NCBI GenBank assembly: GCA_947498055.1
Contig: CANMJA010000016.1
Location: 1-64,000, forward strand
Length of the DNA stretch: 64,000 bases
Source of the DNA: an uncultured Tenacibaculum sp.
GTDB taxonomy: Bacteria; Bacteroidota; Bacteroidia; Flavobacteriales; Flavobacteriaceae
Direction of reading: 5' to 3'
Numbering within the stretch: the first letter of the stretch is position 1; every line of letters begins with the position of its first letter. Under the pieces are notes generated by a model that saw only the letters and a list, made by a program, of their open reading frames with translations, did not search any database and had not been told where the DNA came from. Shown here in pieces: positions 54,703-61,414 of this stretch. Both the position numbers and the translations under genes were made by a program.

Positions 54703-56739
54703 CTAAATTTTCCAAGTAAAATTAATAGTAGTTCCAATACCTTTTTCAGATTCTACAGTTATTGCACCTTTATTCGCAGAAACTATTTTCTTCACTATAG
54801 AAAGACCAATACCAGTACTTTCTATTTCATCATTAACATTTAGTTTACTAAACATTTCAAAAATTTTAGAATGATATTTAGAATCAATTCCAGATCCATT
54901 ATCCTGAACAGAAAATAGATATTCTTTCTCTAATTTGGTAGCAGTAATATTAATGATACCTTTTTCTTTATCATTATACTTTATAGCATTACTAATTAGA
55001 TTTTGAAAAACATGTTCTAACTCTATTTTACTTGCATAAATTTCTAAATTTTTATTGGGAAAATGGATGCTGTTTTTTTCTTGATTATTGATTACATCTA
55101 CTACTTCTTTTAACAAGTCGTTCAAATGAAATAGCTCTTTGTTTTTTTTGCCTTTGGCTACTTTAGAATATTCTAAAAGACCATTAATTAAAGCATTCAT
55201 TTTTGAAATTTTACCTTTTAATAAGTTAAAGTGATTTTTTGCATTGTCATCTAAAATAGTACCTAAATCTTCTTCAATAAAAGAAACTAAGGTGTGCATA
55301 GCTACTAAGGGAGCTTTTAAATCGTGAGAAACAATATGATTAAAACTATCTAGTTCTGTATTATAATTTTTTAATTGTTTTACATTTTCTTCTAATTCAA
55401 AGTTTAATTTAGATAATTCATTAGACTTTATAAAAATTTCTTTTTTCTGTTCAAGAGCAAACTCTTTTGCTATTTCAAGTTCTTTAAATGAATTGGAAAA
55501 TCGAATCATTAAAAGCATGGATAGTAATAAAAAAACTAATATATATCCAAAATTGACATATATAATTGCATCTCCTTTTTTACCTAAAAAAACAAAAATA
55601 TGGACATAAAAAACAATAGAACCTAAGAACATACTGATTAATAATAAAAGAGAATCGTGTCGTTTTCCTATAAAGGCTCTTATTATTATATATGTTACAT
55701 AAACTAAATTGATAATCATTAAGATTAAAAAGGGAAAAACTAACTTTGTAAAATAAGGAGCAGGTAAAAGAATTACTAAGATAGAAAGTGTCCAAAAACT
55801 AAAAACTAATATTCTAGAATAGGTTTTATGTGTAAAGTTCGAGAATATGGTATAAAAAAATAGACTTGCAGTAGTTCCTGCTAAAAAAAGAGAAATATAT
55901 TCAATCTTTGTTAAAAAAATCCAACTTATCGATTCAAAAATTTCAGTAAAAGGAGCATACCGATCGCTTAGCGCCATATATGCTAAGGAAACACAAGCGA
56001 TACCAAAATATAGAATTGCCTTGTCTTTATTCCAATAAAATAAAAAGAATAATAGAAAGAAAGTTCCTATAAAACCAAGACACCCAATAAAAATCATATC
56101 AGCGATTGTTTTTCTTTTTTTAATACTATAAAGATGATTGGTTTCCGCTAACAATAATGGCTGATCTATTCCTCCTTTGTTGTGGTAAAAATTGGCTACT
56201 TGAATAACTATTTCAAAATCAGTATCGTGTGTGTTTAAAGGAATGATTTGAGTGAATCTCCTATGTTGTACTTTAGGTTTAGAAATGGCTACACGACCTA
56301 TTTCTGAAATTAATTTTCCATTAATCCATGTTTTTGAAGAAGAATATGCAGCCGGAATATATAAAGAAACATGGGGTCTTTCTTTAGGAATAGAAAAATG
56401 TAATCTATAAGTTGCATAACCAAAAGAGGGTAATTTTTTTTCATTAGAAAGAGAAAGTTCGGTCCAACTATGAAGAGATATCTTTTCAGGTTTTTTTTCA
56501 CTATCAAAGTATCCTGGTTTTATTAATTCATTCCAATAAAAATCCCATCCAGAGTCAAGCAGTATTTCTTTGTGCTTAGAAATGGGAGTTTTCTGAAAAT
56601 CTACTATAATAGTATTCTTATTTTCTTGCTGAATACCAAACAAACGGTTTGTAGATAGCAATAAAATAAGGATGCAGTATATAAATTTTAAATATTTATT
56701 ATAATTCTTTTTAAAAAGAATGGGTATTTGTACAATCAT
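54703..56739 (-). CDS. 7TMR-DISM sensor histidine kinase
   Basis: A 678-residue membrane kinase. After an N-terminal signal or anchor, residues about 45-200 form a 7TMR-DISM extracellular jelly-roll domain (LDSGWDFYWNELI, YRLHFSI). Seven membrane helices lie at about 215-415, then a coiled coil, the dimerisation helix with H in HIVSHDLKAP (about residue 471), and an ATPase domain with NLISNAIKYN, DNGSGID and STGIGLSIVKK. No response regulator gene is adjacent. Its ligand is unknown; the extracellular domain resembles carbohydrate-binding modules. Confidence 0.93.
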   Translation of the reverse strand: MIVQIPILFKKNYNKYLKFIYCILILLLSTNRLFGIQQENKNTIIVDFQKTPISKHKEILLDSGWDFYWNELIKPGYFDSEKKPEKISLHSWTELSLSNEKKLPSFGYATYRLHFSIPKERPHVSLYIPAAYSSSKTWINGKLISEIGRVAISKPKVQHRRFTQIIPLNTHDTDFEIVIQVANFYHNKGGIDQPLLLAETNHLYSIKKRKTIADMIFIGCLGFIGTFFLLFFLFYWNKDKAILYFGIACVSLAYMALSDRYAPFTEIFESISWIFLTKIEYISLFLAGTTASLFFYTIFSNFTHKTYSRILVFSFWTLSILVILLPAPYFTKLVFPFLILMIINLVYVTYIIIRAFIGKRHDSLLLLISMFLGSIVFYVHIFVFLGKKGDAIIYVNFGYILVFLLLSMLLMIRFSNSFKELEIAKEFALEQKKEIFIKSNELSKLNFELEENVKQLKNYNTELDSFNHIVSHDLKAPLVAMHTLVSFIEEDLGTILDDNAKNHFNLLKGKISKMNALINGLLEYSKVAKGKKNKELFHLNDLLKEVVDVINNQEKNSIHFPNKNLEIYASKIELEHVFQNLISNAIKYNDKEKGIINITATKLEKEYLFSVQDNGSGIDSKYHSKIFEMFSKLNVNDEIESTGIGLSIVKKIVSANKGAITVESEKGIGTTINFTWKI

Positions 56740-57046
56740 ATATTAAACAACCAAATTAGTTAATATATATGACTTTCAAAAATTGTATTATCTAGGTAGG
56801 TATTCAAAATACATTTTAATCTGATTTCGATTATATTCATTTGATAATGAATTGTTTTAAAACTAAAATACACATAGAATAATTTTCAGATTAAAAGAAA
56901 GATAAATTGTATAGAGATGCTATCGAACTATTCTCGATACATTTTCTTATAGTCAATAATTAATCTGATTATCAATAATTTAAGGTTTAATTTTTCTCAT
57001 GATAATCAAACTTAGGTTTCTAAAGTTTTTCTAAATAAGATATAAA
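56740..57046. other. Gene-free region upstream of the VIT-VWA operon
   Basis: About 300 bp between divergent genes. It holds a degenerate copy of the intergenic repeat (56832-56878) and a near-palindrome, TATCGA-ACTATTC-TCGATA (56921-56939), similar in style to REP-type elements of flavobacteria. No gene is seen. Confidence 0.55.
56832..56878. repeat. Degenerate intergenic repeat, copy 2
   Basis: This copy matches 3976-4023 at about 41 of 48 positions with one gap, including TTTTAAAACTAAAAT. See copy 1. Confidence 0.5.
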
Positions 57047-57078
57047 AACGAATTCTAGTTTAACTATAACGGATTCTA
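57047..57078 (+). promoter_or_regulatory. Paired direct-repeat operator, copy A
   Basis: AACGAATTCTA (57047-57057) and AACGGATTCTA (57068-57078) are direct repeats with starts exactly 21 bp apart, two helical turns. After the second repeat, AAAGCACT is shared with copy B. The spacing and tandem orientation match LytTR-type binding sites. A TAGATTTG box lies 31 bp downstream, so the sites sit where an activator would replace the missing -33 box. Confidence 0.75.
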
Positions 57079-57109
57079 AAAGCACTTAAAAATAATAGGA
57101 TTCCTCTTT

Positions 57110-57117
57110 TAGATTTG
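57110..57117 (+). promoter_or_regulatory. -7 box of the VIT-VWA gene
   Basis: TAGATTTG is a perfect TAnnTTTG match 31 bp after the paired repeats. No TTTG sits at the -33 position, which implies activator dependence. Confidence 0.6.
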
Positions 57118-57148
57118 GCAAAAAAATAACCATCTAAAAAACATAATC

Positions 57149-59302
57149 ATGAAATATTTAATAACGCTTTTACTCGTTTTTTCTATCTCTTTAAGTTTTT
57201 CGCAAAAAACAGATAGTCCCTATTTGCTAGTTTCTACTAAAGATGCAGTAATTCCATTAAAATCATCTAAAACAAAAGTAGAAATTTCAGGAACCATTGC
57301 TCATGTACAATTAACGCAAGTATATCAAAATAAAGGAAAAGAGGCTATAGAAGCTACATATGTTTTTCCATTATCTACACAAGCTGCAGTTCATAAAATG
57401 CAAATGACTATTGGAGATCGTATTATAAATGCTAAAATATTTGAAAAACAGAAAGCAAAAGAAGTATATACAAATGCTATAAATGAAGGAAAAAGAGCTG
57501 CCAAATTAGAACAAAGTAGACCTAATGTTTTTCAAATGAATGTAGGTAATATTATGCCTGAAGATGAAATAACTATTACTATTTATTATACAGAAATGGT
57601 TGTACCTATCAACGGTGCTTATCAATTTGTAGCTCCAGCAGTAGTAGGACCAAGGTTTACAGGAGAAAGTAGAAGTAATGAACAAGTTTTTAATACGGCT
57701 CATACCTCAAAAGGAACAGCTAGCACTTTTCATTACGATATAAAGGTAACCCTGAATTCAAGTATTATGATTCAAAATATAAACAGTACCAGTCATCAAA
57801 TAAATGTTACCTATCCAACTACAAAAACTGCCAATATATTTTTATCTAAAAGCAATGAAAATGCAGGAAATAGAGATTTTATATTAAATTATCATCTACG
57901 AGGAAATAATATTGAATCGGGTTTATTATTATACGAACATGAAGATGAAAATTTCTTTGCCTTTCAAATGGAACCAACCAAAAAAATTAAGTTAAAAGAC
58001 ATTCCATCTAGAGAATACCTTTTTATAGTAGATGTTTCGGGCTCTATGAATGGGTATCCATTAGATGTTTCTAAAGAATTAATGCGTAACTTACTTTTTA
58101 ACCTTAGAGAAACAGATACTTTTAACGTACAATTGTTTGCTTCTAGTTCTACAATTTTTAGTAGCCAACCTTTAAAAGTAAACGAGAAAAACATAGAAAA
58201 TGCAATTAAATTTCTTTCGGAAGGACAAGGTGGTGGCGGAACTAGGTTGTTAAATGCTTTAGAAACGGCGTATAAATTGCCTAGAAAAAACCTTGGTAGT
58301 GCTCGTTCTATGGTAGTTATAACAGATGGGTATATTAGTGTAGAAAAAGAAGCTTTTGAACTTATAAAAAAGAATTTAGGGCAAGCAAACGTATTTACTT
58401 TTGGTATTGGTTCTAGTGTAAATAGGTATTTAATAGAAGGAATGGCAAAAGTATCTAATAGCGAATCTTTTATAGCAACCTCTAAAGAAGAGGCTGAAAA
58501 GGTAGCGAAAACTTTTAAAAATTATATAGCAAGCCCACTATTAACACAAGTAAAAATTAAAGCAAAAGGTTTTAAGGTTTACGATGTAGCTCCTGGCAGT
58601 ATTCCTGATGTTTTTGCAGCAAGACCAGTGCTTGTTTATGGAAAATATAAAGGAAAACCAGAAGGAAGCATAATAATTACTGGATACCAAGGTAAAAAAA
58701 GGTTTAAACAAAAATTTAAAATAACGCCCGCTAATGTTAGTAAAAAAAATAAAGCCTTACGTTATTTATGGGCCAGAAAAAAAATTGAAGAATTAGATGA
58801 TTATGGTAAATTATTTAGAGAAGATGTAAAAGAACAAGTTATAAATTTAGGATTAAAATACAATTTAGCAACCAATTATACTTCTTTTGTTGCTGTAGAT
58901 GAGAGTGTGGTAAATAAAAAAGGGATTTTAAAAACAGTAAAACAACCATTACCAATGCCTAAGAATGTAAGTAATTTGGCAGTAGGAGCAGAGGCTAAAG
59001 TATTTAAGAAAACTAAATTTAAGAAATCTTTTACTATACATATTAAGGAGAATATAGTAAAAACTGATAGAAGAAAAATTAAGATGGAATTTAAAGCATT
59101 GTACTCAAAATTAGTAACTAAGTATTTAAAACAATATGAAAGTTTGCGTGTTCGATTTAATGCAGAAGGTAAAGTGATTAGAGTAGAAGTATTAGAGAAC
59201 GGGAAATGGATGTATGCATATCCAATCATTAAAGAATTTTCAAAAACAACGATAAAAACAGTGGCTATTAATAGAGGTATTACGTTAATTATAAATAGAT
59301 AA
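57149..59302 (+). CDS. VIT and VWA domain secreted protein
   Basis: A 717-residue protein with a signal peptide (ending SLSFSQ). Residues about 25-165 form a VIT domain (inter-alpha-trypsin inhibitor type, with EATYVFPLSTQAAVHKM and the ALEQSRPNVFQ-like region). A VWA domain follows at about 288-465 with a complete MIDAS: D-V-S-G-S (294-298), T in GGGTRLL and D in ITDGYIS. The C-terminal 230 residues are uncharacterised. It is probably exported to the periplasm or surface and binds a protein partner through metal. Its promoter has the paired repeats. Confidence 0.9.
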   Translation: MKYLITLLLVFSISLSFSQKTDSPYLLVSTKDAVIPLKSSKTKVEISGTIAHVQLTQVYQNKGKEAIEATYVFPLSTQAAVHKMQMTIGDRIINAKIFEKQKAKEVYTNAINEGKRAAKLEQSRPNVFQMNVGNIMPEDEITITIYYTEMVVPINGAYQFVAPAVVGPRFTGESRSNEQVFNTAHTSKGTASTFHYDIKVTLNSSIMIQNINSTSHQINVTYPTTKTANIFLSKSNENAGNRDFILNYHLRGNNIESGLLLYEHEDENFFAFQMEPTKKIKLKDIPSREYLFIVDVSGSMNGYPLDVSKELMRNLLFNLRETDTFNVQLFASSSTIFSSQPLKVNEKNIENAIKFLSEGQGGGGTRLLNALETAYKLPRKNLGSARSMVVITDGYISVEKEAFELIKKNLGQANVFTFGIGSSVNRYLIEGMAKVSNSESFIATSKEEAEKVAKTFKNYIASPLLTQVKIKAKGFKVYDVAPGSIPDVFAARPVLVYGKYKGKPEGSIIITGYQGKKRFKQKFKITPANVSKKNKALRYLWARKKIEELDDYGKLFREDVKEQVINLGLKYNLATNYTSFVAVDESVVNKKGILKTVKQPLPMPKNVSNLAVGAEAKVFKKTKFKKSFTIHIKENIVKTDRRKIKMEFKALYSKLVTKYLKQYESLRVRFNAEGKVIRVEVLENGKWMYAYPIIKEFSKTTIKTVAINRGITLIINR

Positions 59303-59338
59303 AAATACCATTAGGATTAAGTTATTTTTTAGATACAA

Positions 59339-59434
59339 AAAGCATTAAATAGTAAAAGGGAATGCTTTCAATTAAATTATAATGAGAGAAAAGGGAGGAA
59401 ACCTGTGAAGCTTAAAAACTTTGCGGGTTTTTCA
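59339..59434 (+). terminator. Two hairpins after the VIT-VWA gene
   Basis: The main one is AAACCTGTGAAG with CTTTGCGGGTTT at 59399-59430: 12 pairs including three G-U, an 8-nt loop and a following TT. A weaker AAAGCATT/AATGCTTT stem at 59339-59368 precedes it. Confidence 0.65.
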
Positions 59435-59527
59435 TTTTAAATTTTACTTACGATATGATAGCTAAAAGTTAATTTTCCTGACATAGAGAAAATCTTGCTT
59501 GTATATAAACACCAAAACTCTACTTAA

Positions 59528-59559
59528 AACGAATTCTAGTTTAAATAGAACGAATTCTA
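59528..59559 (+). promoter_or_regulatory. Paired direct-repeat operator, copy B
   Basis: AACGAATTCTA occurs at 59528-59538 and again at 59549-59559, exactly 21 bp apart and identical. With the spacer TTTAA and the trailing AAAGCACT it matches copy A at 57047. A TAATTTTG box lies 31 bp after the second repeat, the same distance as in copy A. Confidence 0.78.
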
Positions 59560-59590
59560 AAAGCACTCCAATTTGCCCATACTTACCTTG

Positions 59591-59598
59591 TAATTTTG
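59591..59598 (+). promoter_or_regulatory. -7 box of the 59632 gene
   Basis: TAATTTTG is a perfect TAnnTTTG match, 31 bp after the paired repeats and 33 bp before the ATG. Confidence 0.6.
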
Positions 59599-59631
59599 AA
59601 GTAAATAAAGAACAATCTAAAAAAGAATATC

Positions 59632-60210
59632 ATGAAAAATATAATCATCACTTTCTTATTAATAATTACATTTCAGTATACCAACGCTCAAAAATTTATA
59701 AAAACGAATAAATATACCATTGTAAATAAAAAAGGAACAAAACAACAAGAATACACAATGTTATTTGATGTAGTAACAACAGATAGTACTGCTAAAAAAG
59801 TAGGAACGATACAAGTTTCTGATGTAGATTCATTAGACGATGTTCGCATTCGTATTTTATCTAGTCCTAACTTAGAAGAAGTGAAAGAGGTAATTCGAAT
59901 AGATACAGATTATAGTGGATGTTGTGCGTATACCAATACTTTTTACTTTTTAGCAACAGATAAAAACGACTTTATTTCGTTGCCAAATATTGAAAACACG
60001 TATTGTGAAGAAACAATTTCACAAATTAAATATCTATTTCCTGCACAAAAATTTGGCAAAGAAAATATGATCTTAAAAGCAAAAATAACATACTCAGAGA
60101 ATATAGAAACGATTAAAAAGAGACAAATCATTCAAAGTTTAGTATGGAAGGATGATACTTTTAACACGAACGAGTCAATAACAAGTGTGGATATTGATAA
60201 AAGTTATTAA
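59632..60210 (+). CDS. Secreted protein of unknown function
   Basis: A 192-residue protein with a signal peptide (MKNIIITFLLIITFQYTNAQ). The mature part is strand-rich, with an RIDTDYSGCCAYTN segment holding an adjacent Cys pair near residue 103 and a third cysteine near residue 125 (NTYCEET). I do not recognise the family. Its promoter shares the paired repeats and -7 spacing of the VIT-VWA gene, so the two are probably co-regulated. A second, overlapping frame starting at 59499 is not a gene. Confidence 0.78.
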   Translation: MKNIIITFLLIITFQYTNAQKFIKTNKYTIVNKKGTKQQEYTMLFDVVTTDSTAKKVGTIQVSDVDSLDDVRIRILSSPNLEEVKEVIRIDTDYSGCCAYTNTFYFLATDKNDFISLPNIENTYCEETISQIKYLFPAQKFGKENMILKAKITYSENIETIKKRQIIQSLVWKDDTFNTNESITSVDIDKSY

Positions 60211-60224
60211 GAGTTATAGTTAGA

Positions 60225-60262
60225 ATATAAAACTTCACAGATTATCTAAATCTGTAAGGTTT
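60225..60262 (+). terminator. Hairpin after the 59632 gene
   Basis: AAAACTTCACAGAT and ATCTGTAAGGTTTT pair over 14 positions with one G-U and one mismatch, with a T-rich 3' end. Confidence 0.6.
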
Positions 60263-60314
60263 TAAAATTAAATTTAAAAACTATAAAAACCTTTTAGCAT
60301 TAATACTAATTATT

Positions 60315-61322
60315 ATGAAATATCAGTTAATCATTTTTCTACTATTAATTATAGGATGCAAAAAGCCATTACCAATAGTAATTAAAACCTTAGAGTCGGC
60401 TACAGAATCTATTGTATTTATAGCTGGTTATGATGAAGGAGAAAACAGCTATTATAAGAATGCTAAAAATTACTTTGAAGCGCAAAAAATAAAGGTGATA
60501 GATAATTTATTTTCGATAGATGAAATTATAAACTATCTTAATAAAGATGCTACTAAAATGTATGATGATATACATATTGTTAGTCATAGTAATTCTTGGT
60601 TAGGAATGTCTTTAAAAATTAAAAAGAATGGAGAGCGCATTACATTTAAAAGTTTAACTAAAGCTAAAGATAAAAAAACTTTAAATACTGTAAGTAAGGT
60701 AATTAATAGTAAGTCGAGAATAATATTTCATTCTTGTGGATTAGGAGAAAACAAAGAATTATTACAAGCTTTAAAACAAGTATTTACAAACGAAATAGCA
60801 CCAAAAATAATAGCATCTTCTTTTTTTAATGTGTTTGGTGGTAGGTATGCGGGACATTATTTAGCGAAACCATATTATGGTCATTATCCAACTGCAGAAT
60901 CTCCAGGCCCTATTGCATTATCTAAAGAATTTAAAACTGCCTATCCAAAAACAAAAATTAACTGGTTAAAGGCATTAAAAACCAGAAAAGAAACCACTTT
61001 AGGAGAAGTATATAGTTATAAATTTAATATACCTATAGATTGGGAGTTTACCTTTGATACTGTTTCTGAAATACCAAAACTAAAAGATAGAGAAGCTATT
61101 ATGGATTGGGTTTCAGAATCACCAGAAATGGCTGAAATAATATATAATTTAAAAATTCCGATAGAAAAATATCGTTGGAGAAGTAAAATAAAAGGAAACA
61201 CACTTTACATTAAAGGTAAAACAACTGTATTGTGTGTTTTAGAGCCAATTTTAGAAGAAAACGATGCTACAGAGTATAAAACTACAATGTTTAATGATAA
61301 AAGTTTGTATCAAATTTTATAA
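60315..61322 (+). CDS. Lipoprotein with a possible clan-CD-like His/Cys dyad
   Basis: A 335-residue lipoprotein (lipobox LIIGC, cysteine 15). A strand-type segment DIHIVSHSNSWLG places H91 at its end, and 50 residues later RIIFHSCGLGENK places C141 after a second hydrophobic strand. The order and spacing resemble caspase/gingipain-type (clan CD) proteins, and CHAT or DUF4347 proteins are similar. No family is recognised and activity is not shown. The C-terminal 150 residues include a G/Y-rich stretch (FGGRYAGHYL). It lies between the repeat-controlled genes and the sensor kinase. Confidence 0.65.
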   Translation: MKYQLIIFLLLIIGCKKPLPIVIKTLESATESIVFIAGYDEGENSYYKNAKNYFEAQKIKVIDNLFSIDEIINYLNKDATKMYDDIHIVSHSNSWLGMSLKIKKNGERITFKSLTKAKDKKTLNTVSKVINSKSRIIFHSCGLGENKELLQALKQVFTNEIAPKIIASSFFNVFGGRYAGHYLAKPYYGHYPTAESPGPIALSKEFKTAYPKTKINWLKALKTRKETTLGEVYSYKFNIPIDWEFTFDTVSEIPKLKDREAIMDWVSESPEMAEIIYNLKIPIEKYRWRSKIKGNTLYIKGKTTVLCVLEPILEENDATEYKTTMFNDKSLYQIL

Positions 61323-61340
61323 AATAAAGCAAGGAAACTT

Positions 61341-61354
61341 ATAAACATGTTTAT
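61341..61354. promoter_or_regulatory. 14-bp palindrome upstream of the kinase gene
   Basis: ATAAACATGTTTAT is a perfect 14-bp palindrome directly upstream of the TATATTTG box (61356-61363). A second partial palindrome, GTTTAT-6 nt-ATAAAC, lies downstream near 61378-61395. The shared ATAAAC half-site suggests a dimeric repressor or autoregulator, but AT-rich DNA makes chance matches easy. Confidence 0.35.
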
Positions 61355-61355
61355 T

Positions 61356-61363
61356 TATATTTG
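61356..61363 (+). promoter_or_regulatory. -7 box of the propeller kinase gene
   Basis: TATATTTG is a perfect TAnnTTTG match, with a leader of about 45 nt to the TTG start at 61415. Confidence 0.55.
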
Positions 61364-61414
61364 CTTGTGGCAGTAAGTTTATAAATATATAAACTATTTA
61401 AACCAAAAATTCTT

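Noticed and set aside
58876..59229. Minus-strand frame of 117 codons inside the VIT-VWA gene
   Set aside because: It is antisense to the C-terminal part of a clear gene and has no start context.
59499..59711. Open frame overlapping the start of the secreted-protein gene
   Set aside because: It covers the paired direct repeats and the -7 box and lacks a signal or motif; the gene at 59632 is clearly the real one.
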